Shown here: positions 39,582-49,205 of the stretch, piece after piece
How positions within the stretch are numbered: the first letter of the stretch is position 1
Layout: each line of letters opens with the position of its first letter
NCBI GenBank assembly: GCA_044226655.1
Contig: JBGAGO010000007.1
Span: 1-64,000 of the forward strand
Length of the DNA stretch: 64,000 nt
From: JBEVOS01 sp044226655
GTDB taxonomy: Bacteria; Pseudomonadota; Alphaproteobacteria; Caulobacterales; Aquidulcibacteraceae
Reading direction: 5' to 3'
Program-made: the position numbers and the translations under genes
Notes under the pieces: model-generated
What the model saw: the letters and a program-made list of their open reading frames with translations, nothing else
Databases searched by the model: none
Told to the model about the DNA's origin: nothing

Positions 39582-42500
39582 ATGCGCATCGCCGAACTGC
39601 GCCTGGCGGGCTTCAAGAGCTTCGTCGATCCCATCAAGGCCCCGATCGAAGCGGGGCTGACGGGAGTTGTCGGCCCCAATGGCTGCGGCAAATCCAATTT
39701 GCTCGAAGCGGTACGCTGGGTGATGGGCGCGACCAGCGCCAAATCCATGCGCGCCGACGATATGGACGAAGTGATCTTCGCCGGCTCCGGCGCACGCCCG
39801 CCGCGCGAGCACGCTGAAGTCACGCTCACGCTCGAAGACGCCGCCGGCCGCGGCCCGGGCGCGTTCGCGCAATCGGATGTGCTCGAGGTCTCGCGCCGCA
39901 TCCGCCGCGGGCTCGGCTCGACCTATCGCATCAACGGCAAGGAAGTGCGCGCCAAGGACGTGCAGCTGCTGTTCGCGGACGCCGCCACCGGCGCCAATTC
40001 GCCCGCTCTGGTGCGCCAAGGCCAAGTCAGCGATCTCATTTCCGCCAAGCCGGAGAATCGCCGCCGCATCATCGAAGAAGCCGCCGGCATTGCGGGCCTG
40101 CATGCCCGCCGGCACGAAGCCGATCTGAAACTGCGCGCCGCCGAAGCGAATTTGCAGCGGCTCGACGAAATCCTCATCGAGATCGAAGCCCAGGCGCAGA
40201 ATCTGCGCAAGCAGGCGCGCCAGGCCGAGCGCTACCGCACGCTGGCGGAAACCATGCGGCAGACCGAAGCGCTGCTGTTCCACCGCCGCTGGCTCGAAGC
40301 GCGCGACGCGGTCGCGGACCATCAAGCCGCGCTGCGCGAAGCCGAACGGATCGTGGCCGAAGCCGCGACGGCCGCCTCGCAAGCGGCGCGCGCGGGCGAA
40401 AACGCGCAGGAAGCGCTGCCGCCCTTGCGTGAGGAAGAAGCGATCGCGGCGGCCGTGCTGCGCCGGCTGGAGGGCGTGCGCGTCGGCCTCGAACGCGATC
40501 TCGCGGAAGCCGACGCCGTGATGGCGCGCGCCGATGACGATGCGCGCCGCATCGCCGACGATATCGCCCGCACCGAAACCATCGAGACGGACGCCGCCGC
40601 GGCCCGTGCTCGCCTCGACGCGGAATTGGCCGCATTCGGCGCCCAGGACAGCGACGGCGCCGCGCGCGCCATCGCAGACGCCGCCGCGCGTGCGTCGGAC
40701 GCCGACGCCGCGCGCGGCGCAGCCGAAGCCGCCCTGGAAAGCGCCGCCGCTGAGGCCGCACGCCAGCGCGCGCAGGCCGAAGCTGCGGCCCAGGCCGCGC
40801 GCGAAGCGCAGCAGCGCCGCGCGCGCGTGCTGGAACGGCGCCAGGCGCTCGAAACGCAGCTCAAAGCGCTGCCCCTGCCCGATCCGGCCAAGCGCGCCGC
40901 CGCGCGCGCCGCCGCCGAAGCCGCCCAAGCCGAGAATGAAAAGGCGCGCGCGGCGCTCGCCGCGCTCGAAGCCGATGTGCAGAAAGCCGCGAAAGCGGAC
41001 GACGCTGCGTTGCAAACATTCCGCACCGCCGAAACCGCGCACAAGGATTTGGCCGCGGAGGTGCGCGCGCTCGATCGTCTTGCGCCGCAGGATGGCGCGG
41101 GCTTCCCGCCCGTGCTGGCGTCGATCGAGGTCGAGCCCGGCTATGAGCGCGCGCTGGCGGCGGCTTTGGGCGATGATCTCGATGCATCAGTGAAGGAAAA
41201 TGCGCCGTTGCGCTGGCAAGGCGCGCCGCTGCGGCCGCTGGATTTGCCAAAGGGCGCCGAACCGCTCGCCGCCTTCGTGAAAGCGCCGGAAAAGCTCGCC
41301 GCGCGCCTTGCGCTGTGCGGCCTGGTCGATGCGAAAGACGGCGCGCGCCTCATCAAGGATGCGACGCCGGGCGTGCGGCTGGTGAGCGTCGAAGGCGCGC
41401 TGTGGCGCTGGGACGGCTTCTACAAGGACGCCGCCGCGCCCTCGCCCGCCGCCGCGCGCCTGGAGCACAAGAACCGCCTCACTGCCGCGCGCAAAGAACT
41501 CGCCAAGGCTGAGGACAAGCTGGCGAAGGCCAAGAGCGCGCACGAGGCGGCGCGCGCGGCGCGTCAGGCGCTCGATGGCCAGGCGCGCACGGCGCGCGCG
41601 GAAGCGCCCAAGCTCGCGCAGCGCGCCGCAGAGCTCGCGCAAGCGCATGAGCGTCTCGCCGCCGACATGCAGCGCGCGCAAGAGCGCCGCGCCGATCTGG
41701 AAGCGCAGCGCGCCGCCTTGGAGCCGGATCTGAAAGATGCGGAAGACGCTGTGGCGCGCGCAGCCCGGGCGCAAACGCCCGCAGCCGCAATCGATCTCGC
41801 GCCGTTGCGCAGCGCGGTTGAGGCCGCCCGCGCCGCCGCCGCCGAAGCGCGCGCGCACGTGACCGGGCTGACGCGCGACCGCGATGTGCGTGCGCAACGT
41901 CAAACCGCAATCGCCGCGGAACTGCGCGATTGGACCCGGCGCGCGAGCGAGGCCGCAGCGCGGCGCGCCGCGCTCGAAAGCGAAGCCAAGAAGATCGCAG
42001 CCGCGCGCATCGCCGCCGCCGACAAGCCCGACCACGCGCGCGCCGCTCTGACCAAGCTGATGGACGAAGCCGAAAGCGCCGAAGAGCGCCGCAAGCGCGC
42101 GTCCGATAAGGTGGCGGAAGCCGAAACGGCGCAGCGCGCCGCTGATCAGGCCGTGCGTACGGCCGAACAAGCGCACGCACAGGCGCGTGAAGCGCGCGCC
42201 GGCGCCGAGGCGCGGCTGGCCGCGCAGCAGCAGCGCTATGACGATCTCATCGCGCAGATTCAGGATGCGACCGGCCTTGCGCCAGAAGACCTGGCCGAAC
42301 GCGCAGGCGCGCTCCTCACCTCCGCGCTTGGGCGCGGCGCGCTGAGCGATGTCGAAAAGCGGTTCGAGCGTTTGCGCGCCGAGCGCGATGCGGGCGGGCC
42401 GGTCAATCTCCGCGCCGAAGAAGAACTCGCCGAGGTGCAGGCGCGCATCGATGAGCTTGCGAAAGAGAAGGCCGACGTGGCGCAGGGCGTGGCCAAGCTG

Positions 42501-43025
42501 CGCGGCGCGATCACGCGGCTCAACAATGAAGGCCGGGCGCGACTGGTGGCGGCGTTCGAGCAAGTGAACGCCAATTTCGCGCAATTGTTCTCGACGCTGT
42601 TCGAGGGCGGCCAAGCGGCGCTGCGGCTCACCGAGAACGAAGACCCGCTGGCTGCGGGACTCGACATTTTCGCGCAGCCGCCCGGCAAGAAGCTCACCCA
42701 TCTGTCGCTCATGTCCGGCGGCGAACAGGCGCTGACGGCGACGGCGCTGATCTTCGCCGTGTTCCTGGCCAATCCCGCCCCGCTCTGCGTGCTCGACGAA
42801 GTGGATGCCCCGCTCGACGACGCCAATGTCGAGCGCTTCTGCCGCCTGCTGGATGAGATGAAGAAGCTGACGACCACGCGCTTTCTCGTCATCACGCACA
42901 ACCCCGTCACCATGTCGCGCGTGGATCGCCTTTACGGCGTGACCATGATCGAACAGGGCGTCAGCCAGCTGGTCAGCGTCGATCTCTCCCGCGCGCAGCA
43001 ATTGGCCGGGGTGGCCGCGGCGTAG
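39582..43025 (+). CDS. smc: chromosome segregation protein SMC
   Basis: A 1147-residue SMC ATPase. Walker A is GPNGCGKSN (31-39); the Q-loop region is VRQGQVSDLISAKPENRRRIIEEAAG. Two long Ala/Glu/Arg-rich coiled coils flank a hinge around residues 505-610. The C-terminal head has the signature LMSGGEQALTATALIF (SGGEQ at 1045-1049) and Walker B VLDEVDAPLDD. It compacts and aligns chromosome arms with ScpAB, encoded elsewhere. Confidence 0.95.
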   Translation: MRIAELRLAGFKSFVDPIKAPIEAGLTGVVGPNGCGKSNLLEAVRWVMGATSAKSMRADDMDEVIFAGSGARPPREHAEVTLTLEDAAGRGPGAFAQSDVLEVSRRIRRGLGSTYRINGKEVRAKDVQLLFADAATGANSPALVRQGQVSDLISAKPENRRRIIEEAAGIAGLHARRHEADLKLRAAEANLQRLDEILIEIEAQAQNLRKQARQAERYRTLAETMRQTEALLFHRRWLEARDAVADHQAALREAERIVAEAATAASQAARAGENAQEALPPLREEEAIAAAVLRRLEGVRVGLERDLAEADAVMARADDDARRIADDIARTETIETDAAAARARLDAELAAFGAQDSDGAARAIADAAARASDADAARGAAEAALESAAAEAARQRAQAEAAAQAAREAQQRRARVLERRQALETQLKALPLPDPAKRAAARAAAEAAQAENEKARAALAALEADVQKAAKADDAALQTFRTAETAHKDLAAEVRALDRLAPQDGAGFPPVLASIEVEPGYERALAAALGDDLDASVKENAPLRWQGAPLRPLDLPKGAEPLAAFVKAPEKLAARLALCGLVDAKDGARLIKDATPGVRLVSVEGALWRWDGFYKDAAAPSPAAARLEHKNRLTAARKELAKAEDKLAKAKSAHEAARAARQALDGQARTARAEAPKLAQRAAELAQAHERLAADMQRAQERRADLEAQRAALEPDLKDAEDAVARAARAQTPAAAIDLAPLRSAVEAARAAAAEARAHVTGLTRDRDVRAQRQTAIAAELRDWTRRASEAAARRAALESEAKKIAAARIAAADKPDHARAALTKLMDEAESAEERRKRASDKVAEAETAQRAADQAVRTAEQAHAQAREARAGAEARLAAQQQRYDDLIAQIQDATGLAPEDLAERAGALLTSALGRGALSDVEKRFERLRAERDAGGPVNLRAEEELAEVQARIDELAKEKADVAQGVAKLRGAITRLNNEGRARLVAAFEQVNANFAQLFSTLFEGGQAALRLTENEDPLAAGLDIFAQPPGKKLTHLSLMSGGEQALTATALIFAVFLANPAPLCVLDEVDAPLDDANVERFCRLLDEMKKLTTTRFLVITHNPVTMSRVDRLYGVTMIEQGVSQLVSVDLSRAQQLAGVAAA

Positions 43026-43078
43026 CGCGCGCTGCGCCGCCGCGCTAAGCTCGGCGCGGGGGACGCATGGAGGCGTAA

Positions 43079-43411
43079 ATGGGTTTGCTGGACGGTATCA
43101 TCGGGGGCGCTGTGGGCGCTGGGCTGGCGACGGCTTTGGGCGGCTTCATCGAGAAGCAAGGCGGCGTCGACGGCATCGTGCGCCAGATGGAGCAGAAGGG
43201 CCTGGGCGACACCGTGCGCTCCTGGGTGTCGACCGGCCCCAATCAGGCGATCACGGCCGAGCGCATCCATGAGGTGTTCGGCTCGGGCACGGTGGCGGAG
43301 ATGGCGCAGCGCGTCGGCCTCAACCCCGACCAGCTGGCGTCAAAGCTCGCCGAAATCCTGCCTCAGGCGATCGATCATCTGACGCCGGGCGGACAGGTTC
43401 CGCGCAGTTAG
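43079..43411 (+). CDS. YidB-like (DUF937) protein
   Basis: A 110-residue protein: MGLLDGIIGGAVGAGLATALGGFIEKQGGVDGIVRQMEQKGLGDTVRSWVSTGPNQAI then the TAEQIHEVFG-like segment and LNPDQLASKLAEILPQAIDHLTPGG. This matches the YidB/DUF937 family: a glycine-rich N-terminus and a helical core. Function is unknown. Confidence 0.88.
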   Translation: MGLLDGIIGGAVGAGLATALGGFIEKQGGVDGIVRQMEQKGLGDTVRSWVSTGPNQAITAERIHEVFGSGTVAEMAQRVGLNPDQLASKLAEILPQAIDHLTPGGQVPRS

Positions 43412-43424
43412 CCGTTCCGTTTCC

Positions 43425-43493
43425 GTACCGCCGGCTTCCAGCCGGCATCCGTTATCCGTTGGCGAAACGCTGCCGGCTAGAAGCCGGCGGTAC
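43425..43493. repeat. GTACCGCCG palindromic repeat, copy 1
   Basis: Begins GTACCGCCGGCTTCCAGCCGGC and ends GCCGGCTAGAAGCCGGCGGTAC, so the ends are inverted repeats and each half is itself a small hairpin. The 25-bp centre is unique. The same ends occur at 52673-52727 and 54380-54425. Confidence 0.85.
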
Positions 43494-43576
43494 GACAAAT
43501 TCTGCGCCCAAACTGTACCCGGCGTTCCTGTCCGGCGCCCGCCCTCTCGTGCTACAGGCCGAAGCCGGAGGAAGGC

Positions 43577-45556
43577 GTGACCGAACAGGGCGTCCGGCGG
43601 CTCAGCGCGATTTTGGCCCTCGATGTGGCTGGCTATTCCGCCCAGATGGAGCGCGACGAGATCGAGGCTGCGCGCCAGGTCGCAATCGTGCGCATGCGCG
43701 TGGAGGACCTCGCGCGCGCCCATGGCGGGCGGATTTTCAACACAGCGGGCGATGGCGTGATGGCCGAATTCGCCTCGGCGATGGGCGCGGTCGAGACCGC
43801 CGCAGCGTTGGTCGAGGCCGCCGATTTGCCGACCATCCGCATCGGCGTGCATGTCGGCGAAGCTCTGGTCGCGGGCGACGACCTGCTCGGCCATGACGTC
43901 AACGTCGCCGCACGCCTCGAGCAGCTCGCCCCGCGCGGCGCGGCGCTGGTGTCCGACGCCGCGCGCCAGATGCTGCGCGGGCCGATGCGCGAGCGGCTGC
44001 AGCCCGCGGGCGAGCGGCAATTGAACAAGATGGAAGCGGAGATGACGTGCTGGCTCTTGGAGCCGGCGGCGCGGCCGCGGCGCGCGGCGCTGGTGATGCC
44101 GCGCCGGCGCGTCATCGTCACGGCGCTGGCGAGCGCGGCGGCGGCGATGGCGCTGTTCTCTACGTTCTGGTCGACGGGATTGATCGGCCCCGGCCGCGAT
44201 GAAGCCGTGCGCGCCGCGCTCAACGATCCCGCCGCGATGCGCGCGATCACGGCGCAAGTGACAGCCAGCCTGGTCTCCAAGGCCGAGGCCAGCCAGGACA
44301 CGCTCGACGATGCGCACCGCGCTGTGCTGACGCTGGCCAGTTCCGGCCAGCCGGCGGATCAATTGGCGCTTTCCTTCCTGCACGAAGGCGAAACCGCCCA
44401 TGCGGTGCGCGCGCTCGAAACCTTCGGGGACGATTTGTTGCGCCGCAATCAGCGCGCGGACGCCGCCGCCGCCTATGGGCGCGCCGGCGCGCTGGCGCTG
44501 TTTCATGACAAAACCCGCGCCGTTTCGGATTTTCGGCGCGCCTATGCGTTGGATCAGGGCTCGGTCGATCGGTTCGCGGATTTGCTGAACGGCATCGCCT
44601 CCGCCGAAGGCTATCCGGCCGCGTTCCACGTCGCCGAGACCGCGATCCGCAGCGCCACAACGCCGAACAACATCGCGGCGTTCGCGCTGCTCTACTCAGC
44701 CGTGATGGCCGGCGATCTCGGCGACACGCAGCGGCAAAGCAATTTCATCGAGCAGGCTGCGCAGCGCATCACGCCCTTGGGCGATCCCTATCTCAACGCC
44801 GCGCTGCTGATCGGCCGCGGCTATCTGGCGCTCGGCGAGCAAGACATGGCGCGCGCGCGCAGCCTCTACATGCAGGGCCGCGCGGCCTTGGCGCGCATTC
44901 CCGGCCATGAGCGCGATAGCCAACAGGGCTGGCTGCTGGCGCTGTTGGCGATGGGCGATCTCGATACCGCCTGGCGCGATGGCCAAGCCTTCATCGCGGA
45001 GCGCGAAAATGCAGGCGCGCCGCCGCAATCCAGCATGATCCTCAACACCTGCATCGCCGGCGTGATGCTCGGCCAGGCGCGCGCGGCCGCCCCGCTCTGC
45101 CGCGCGGGCGCGCAGGGGCTCGAAGATGGGCCGAACGCCGCGACCGGCCATGTCACGCTCGGCATGCTGGCGGCCGAGACCGGCGATCTGTCGCGGGCGC
45201 GGCTGGAGCTCGACGCGGCGCGGGCGATGGCGAGCTACCGCACGGCGCCGGCCGTGGCGTTCTATGCGGCCCGGCTCGACGCCAATATCGCGGCGCGCGA
45301 GGGCGATTTCGCTGCGCTGGAAGCATCCGTCGCGCGCACGACGCGGCTGATCTCCTCGACGCGCGGTTTGCGCGAACGCGCCCACATCTTCAACGCCGCG
45401 CTGCAGAGCGCCTTCGGGGAATGGACGCTGGCGCTCGGGCAAACCGCACGCGGCTGCGCGGCGCTCGGCGATGCGCAGCGCGAATATGCAGCGATCCGCG
45501 CCGAGCCGGGCGTGCAACGCATGCAGCGCCTGCGCACGGCGGCGCGCTGCGCTTGA
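43577..45556 (+). CDS. class III adenylate/guanylate cyclase-domain protein with helical repeats
   Basis: A 659-residue protein. The cyclase domain (1-165) has the metal-binding Asp in LALDVAGYSAQM and in NTAGDGVMAEF, then IGVHVGEAL and the transition-state residues in GHDVNVAARLEQLAPRG. A membrane segment lies near residues 178-195, followed by ~450 residues of Ala-rich helical repeats resembling degenerate TPRs. GGAGGAAGGC precedes the GTG start at 43577. The nucleotide product cannot be told: the usual substrate-selecting Lys position is Asn (RIFNTAGDG), as in many rhizobial relatives. The repeats probably bind a partner or signal outside the membrane. Confidence 0.85.
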   Translation: MTEQGVRRLSAILALDVAGYSAQMERDEIEAARQVAIVRMRVEDLARAHGGRIFNTAGDGVMAEFASAMGAVETAAALVEAADLPTIRIGVHVGEALVAGDDLLGHDVNVAARLEQLAPRGAALVSDAARQMLRGPMRERLQPAGERQLNKMEAEMTCWLLEPAARPRRAALVMPRRRVIVTALASAAAAMALFSTFWSTGLIGPGRDEAVRAALNDPAAMRAITAQVTASLVSKAEASQDTLDDAHRAVLTLASSGQPADQLALSFLHEGETAHAVRALETFGDDLLRRNQRADAAAAYGRAGALALFHDKTRAVSDFRRAYALDQGSVDRFADLLNGIASAEGYPAAFHVAETAIRSATTPNNIAAFALLYSAVMAGDLGDTQRQSNFIEQAAQRITPLGDPYLNAALLIGRGYLALGEQDMARARSLYMQGRAALARIPGHERDSQQGWLLALLAMGDLDTAWRDGQAFIAERENAGAPPQSSMILNTCIAGVMLGQARAAAPLCRAGAQGLEDGPNAATGHVTLGMLAAETGDLSRARLELDAARAMASYRTAPAVAFYAARLDANIAAREGDFAALEASVARTTRLISSTRGLRERAHIFNAALQSAFGEWTLALGQTARGCAALGDAQREYAAIRAEPGVQRMQRLRTAARCA

Positions 45557-45659
45557 AGCCGGCCGATTCCGGAGCTTTTGCGCTTCGGCGCGGAGAAAAC
45601 CTGCGCGTCATCCTGTCACGCAATTGATTTTACACAGGAAAACGGCGTCTGCGTTCGCC

Positions 45660-45688
45660 TTGACGCGTTGGGGAGCCGCCCTTAGGGT
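45660..45688 (+). promoter_or_regulatory. promoter of the ATP synthase F0 operon
   Basis: TTGACG (45660-45665), a 17-bp spacer and TAGGGT (45683-45688) lie 58 bp before the atpI start. This is a good housekeeping-type promoter; no operator is evident. Confidence 0.6.
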
Positions 45689-45745
45689 CCGCGCGCGCTC
45701 GCTGGGGGCTGTCCCAGTCTTTCGGCGTGTGCAATCGACCGTTTG

Positions 45746-46093
45746 ATGGCTGACCAAGACAAGCCGCCAGCGGACGACGCGCTCTCTTCTTTGCGACGCC
45801 GTGTCGGCGACGCGCAGAAGCGCCACGCGCCGCCCGCATCGCCAGATCCGACCAGCGCCAGCTCGCTCGCGCTGCGCTTCGGGGGCGAGTTCGGCGCGGC
45901 GATCCTGGTGGGCGCATTGCTCGGGTTTGGGGCGGATACTTTCCTGAAGACGAGCCCGTTCGGGCTCGTGATCGGCCTCTCGCTCGGCTTCATCGCGGGC
46001 GTGGTGAACGTGGTGCGGCTCGCCGGCGCCTATTCCCGCGAACACCCGGTCGATCCCAACGCCCCGTCCGTCCCGGACGATGACGACGATTGA
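45746..46093 (+). CDS. atpI: ATP synthase protein I
   Basis: A 115-residue membrane protein with two helices (about residues 47-66 and 72-93) between charged ends; the C-terminus is a run of Asp. The family AtpI/AtpZ helps c-ring assembly or Mg/Ca supply. ATG at 45746; a TTG one codon earlier also fits. First gene of the F0 operon. Confidence 0.88.
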   Translation: MADQDKPPADDALSSLRRRVGDAQKRHAPPASPDPTSASSLALRFGGEFGAAILVGALLGFGADTFLKTSPFGLVIGLSLGFIAGVVNVVRLAGAYSREHPVDPNAPSVPDDDDD

Positions 46094-46116
46094 GATTTGA
46101 GGATTAAGGGCCAGAC

Positions 46117-46875
46117 GTGGCGAACGACCCGATCCACCAATTCCATCTCGAAAACTATTTCAACGTCCCGCTGAACATCGGCGGCGTCGACGCGACGTTC
46201 AACGACGCTTCCTTCTTCATGCTCGCGGGCGTTGGCGCGGTCGCGCTTTTCATGACCCAGGCGATGAAGCCGGCGGCCTTGGTGCCCGGCCGCATGCAGA
46301 CCGTCGCCGAGACCGGCTACAGCTTCATCCAGAACATGGTGCGCGACGCCGCAGGCGAAGAAGGCGTGCGCCGCTTCTTCCCGTTCGTGTTCACGCTCTT
46401 CCTGTTCATCTTCGCCGCCAACATGGTGGGGATGTTCCCCTATTTCTTCACGCCGACGAGCCAGATCATCGTCACCGCGACGATGGCGCTGATGGTGTTC
46501 TTCACCGTGATCGTCGTCGGCATCACCAAGAACGGCTTTAAATTCCTGAAGCTGTTCGTGCCGTCCGGCATTCCCTGGCCGCTTCTGCTGCTGATCGTGC
46601 CGATCGAGATCATTTCCTTTTTCTCGCGGCCGCTCTCCCACGCCATCCGTCTCTGGGCGAACATTCTTGCGGGGCACTTGGTGCTCAAAGTGTTCGCCGG
46701 CTTCGTGCCGATGATGGCGGCTGCGGGGATCATCGGCATCGCCGGCTCGATCCTGCCGCTGGCGCTGACGGTTGCGCTCTACGCGCTCGAATTCCTCGTC
46801 GCCTTCCTGCAGGCGTACGTGTTCGCCCTTCTGACCTGCATCTACCTCAACGATGCGCTTCACCCCGGCCACTGA
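46117..46875 (+). CDS. atpB: ATP synthase F0 subunit a
   Basis: A 252-residue proton-channel subunit with five or six membrane helices. The essential Arg lies in SHAIRLWANILAGH, and the C-terminal AFLQAYVFALLTCIYLNDALH is typical. The start is the GTG at 46117. Confidence 0.96.
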   Translation: MANDPIHQFHLENYFNVPLNIGGVDATFNDASFFMLAGVGAVALFMTQAMKPAALVPGRMQTVAETGYSFIQNMVRDAAGEEGVRRFFPFVFTLFLFIFAANMVGMFPYFFTPTSQIIVTATMALMVFFTVIVVGITKNGFKFLKLFVPSGIPWPLLLLIVPIEIISFFSRPLSHAIRLWANILAGHLVLKVFAGFVPMMAAAGIIGIAGSILPLALTVALYALEFLVAFLQAYVFALLTCIYLNDALHPGH

Positions 46876-46908
46876 CGGCCGCTACTGACCGAGACTGGAG
46901 AACGACTT

Positions 46909-47145
46909 ATGGATCCTATGGCCGCGAAATATATCGGTGCGGGCATTGCGTGCATCGGCATGGGCGGCGCCGGCGTCGGCGTCGGCATCATCTTCGGGAA
47001 CTTTCTCCAAGGCGCGCTGCGCAATCCCGCTGAAGCGCCGCGCCAATTCGGCAACCTCATTTTCGGCTTCGCGGTGACCGAAGCGCTCGGCATCTTCTCG
47101 CTGCTGATCGCGCTCCTGCTGCTCTTCGTCGTGCCGAACGCCTAA
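46909..47145 (+). CDS. atpE: ATP synthase F0 subunit c
   Basis: A 78-residue hairpin of two membrane helices. The proton-carrying Glu58 lies in FGFAVTEALGIF, and the polar loop is RNPAEAPRQ. The N-terminal helix contains the GxGxGxG-like run GGAGVGVGI, which packs the ring. GGAGA precedes the ATG. Confidence 0.97.
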   Translation: MDPMAAKYIGAGIACIGMGGAGVGVGIIFGNFLQGALRNPAEAPRQFGNLIFGFAVTEALGIFSLLIALLLLFVVPNA

Positions 47146-47157
47146 GCGGAGCGATCG

Positions 47158-47679
47158 ATGGCCGCCGCGCCACACGAACTCGTCACGCACGGCGCCGAAT
47201 CGGGCGCGCATGCGGCGGCGGAGGGGCATTCGTCCTTCCCGCCGTTCGACCCGGCGACGTTCTCGTCCCAGCTCGTCTGGTTCGCGCTCACGTTCGGCGC
47301 GCTCTATTTCATCCTGTCGCGCTTCGTGCTGCCGCAAGTGCAGGCCGTGCTCGACAAGCGCGCATCGACGCTGAAGAGCGACCTCGACAAAGCCGCCGCC
47401 GAAAGCGCGGCCGCCGAGGGCGCGCGCACCGAGATGGAGCGCAGCGCCGAAGCGGCGCGCGCGCGGGCGCGCGGCCTCATCGAGGATCAGCGCGCCAAGG
47501 CTGCGGCGGAGCTCGCCGCCGAGCAGGCCAAGGTGGATGAAAGCCTCGCGGCCGATATCCGCGCCGCCGAAGCCCGCATCGGACAGGCGCGCGATGCCGC
47601 GCTCGCGCAGGTCGATGCGCTCGCCGGCGATCTCGCCAAGGACATCGTCGCGCGTCTCGCGCCGGGAGTGCGCGCATGA
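47158..47679 (+). CDS. atpF': ATP synthase F0 subunit b'
   Basis: A 173-residue peripheral-stalk subunit: an Ala/His-rich N-terminus, one membrane helix (about residues 39-59, QLVWFALTFGALYFILSRFVLP) and a long Ala/Glu/Arg coiled coil. Alphaproteobacteria carry two b-type genes, and this first one, with the long N-terminus, is the b' form. GTGA-like packing leads straight into atpF. Confidence 0.93.
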   Translation: MAAAPHELVTHGAESGAHAAAEGHSSFPPFDPATFSSQLVWFALTFGALYFILSRFVLPQVQAVLDKRASTLKSDLDKAAAESAAAEGARTEMERSAEAARARARGLIEDQRAKAAAELAAEQAKVDESLAADIRAAEARIGQARDAALAQVDALAGDLAKDIVARLAPGVRA

Positions 47680-48167
47680 TCTTCGACTACAACGATACGT
47701 TCTTCGCGCTGGTCGCGCTCTGCATCTTCGTGGCGGGCGTGCTCTATCTCAAAGTGCCGTCCATGCTGGCCAAGGCGCTGGACGAACGCTCGCAGGCGAT
47801 CGCCAAGGAGCTGTCGGAAGCGCGCCGCCTGCGCGAAGAGGCGGAGCGTCTGAAGGCCGAATATCTCGCCAAGAAGGTCGCCGCCGAGAAGGACGCCGAG
47901 GCGCTGATCGAAAACGCCAAGCTACAGGCGGCCCGTCTCGCGGAAGAGGCGCGCCAGAGCGCCGCCGAATCGATCGAGCGCCGCAAGCAGCAAGCCGAAA
48001 GCCGCATCGCGCAGGCCGAGGCGCAAGCGCAAGCCGATATCCGCGCCGCCGCCGCTGACGCCGCGATCGCCGCCGCCGAAAAGACGCTGCGCGCGTCGAT
48101 GACGCCCGCCGCGCAAGCGGACCTCATCGGCGCCGCCGTCAACGATCTGCGCGCCAAGTTCGGCTGA
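47676..48167 (+). CDS. atpF: ATP synthase F0 subunit b
   Basis: A 163-residue stalk subunit with an N-terminal membrane helix (FFALVALCIFVAGVLYLKVP) and a coiled coil. It overlaps atpF' by 4 bp and forms a heterodimer with it. The F1 genes (atpHAGDC) are absent here, as is usual when F0 and F1 form separate operons. Confidence 0.94.
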   Translation: MIFDYNDTFFALVALCIFVAGVLYLKVPSMLAKALDERSQAIAKELSEARRLREEAERLKAEYLAKKVAAEKDAEALIENAKLQAARLAEEARQSAAESIERRKQQAESRIAQAEAQAQADIRAAAADAAIAAAEKTLRASMTPAAQADLIGAAVNDLRAKFG

Positions 48168-48170
48168 CGC

Positions 48171-49205
48171 TCAGCAGAGCGCGCAAACGCCGGCGACGTG
48201 CGGCTCCGCCCACGCACGGAATGTGCGCCCGTGCGTCCATGAGGCGCGCTGAGCGGGTTGCGTGAAGAAATCCCAGAATACCAACCGGTCGTAGATCACA
48301 TAGGCGCGCATCAGCGCAGCTGGCGCCGGCGCCACAGTTGAAGCGGCGCGATAGGCGCCGATAAAGGCGCGCGTGAGCGCGGGATCGGCGTCGAGATAGC
48401 CGCAGGCTTGGCGCACCAGATCGACCGCGCCATCGCCGAAGCTCGCCTCGTGAAAATCGAACAAGCCGCTGACGCGCCAGCCGGCGCCGTCACGCATCAC
48501 GGTGAGATTGTTCAGCTTGTAATCGTGATGCACGTAAGTGTTGGGCCGATCGCGCCCTGCCGGCTCCGCCGCGTCTATCGCCGCGTTCACCCATTCCAGA
48601 TCGTCGGGGACAAGCGCGTGAGCCGCGGAGTCCAGCATGGCGCGCATCTTGCCGATCCGATGCGCCAGATCGCCTCCCGCATAGGGCGCAAGCGCAATCG
48701 TCTCCGTGTCGAAATCCCCGGCGAATAGTGAGGTCAGCCGCTGCATTTCCGCGAGCGTGGCGCCGAGCGCGGCGGCGACGCGGCGCTGATCCTCGGGCCC
48801 GAGCGCTTCCCTGATCGAATGATCGTCAAAGCAGGTCCCCGGCATGCGCGGCATGATCGCGTAGGGCCAGCCGAAAATGTCCGAGGCCTCATCGACTAGA
48901 TAAGGCCAGGGCGCGGGCGTCTGCGTCTCCTCGTGCAGGCGCGCGACGAAATAGGCCTCCTTGCGGAACTGCCAGCGGTCCTCCGGCCGATAGGCGGCGT
49001 CGTTCGGGCCTTTGACCCAATGCGGCGCGCCACGCAGCACAAACGCGCCCTTCGTCGTCGTCAGAAAAACATTCTGCCCGAACAGACCTGTCGAGACCGG
49101 CTCGGCCCGCACGAAATCGCCAACGCCCAGGCGCTGCGTCGCCGCCGCGAATTGCGCATCCGAGATAGCGCCGAGGCGCGCGGAATAGACCGGCGCCTCG
49201 CCCAC
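48171..49205 (-). CDS. APH-family phosphotransferase
   Basis: A 344-residue protein-kinase-like fold. The catalytic loop is YVHHDYKLNNLTV (HxDxxxxN), followed by GLFDFHEASFGDGAVDLVRQ with the metal-binding Asp; the phosphate-binding Lys is probably in FRKEAYF. Relatives phosphorylate aminoglycosides, homoserine or other small alcohols and amines. It starts with a GTG directly after the gcvPB stop, so it is probably the last gene of the gcv operon; a substrate linked to glycine metabolism is possible but unproven. Confidence 0.82.
   Translation of the reverse strand: MGEAPVYSARLGAISDAQFAAATQRLGVGDFVRAEPVSTGLFGQNVFLTTTKGAFVLRGAPHWVKGPNDAAYRPEDRWQFRKEAYFVARLHEETQTPAPWPYLVDEASDIFGWPYAIMPRMPGTCFDDHSIREALGPEDQRRVAAALGATLAEMQRLTSLFAGDFDTETIALAPYAGGDLAHRIGKMRAMLDSAAHALVPDDLEWVNAAIDAAEPAGRDRPNTYVHHDYKLNNLTVMRDGAGWRVSGLFDFHEASFGDGAVDLVRQACGYLDADPALTRAFIGAYRAASTVAPAPAALMRAYVIYDRLVFWDFFTQPAQRASWTHGRTFRAWAEPHVAGVCALC

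Noticed and set aside
39435..43001. Antisense frames of 535 and 604 residues over smc
   Set aside because: Produced by the codon bias of the Ala/Glu/Arg-rich coiled coils; Gly/Arg-rich composition and no recognisable fold.
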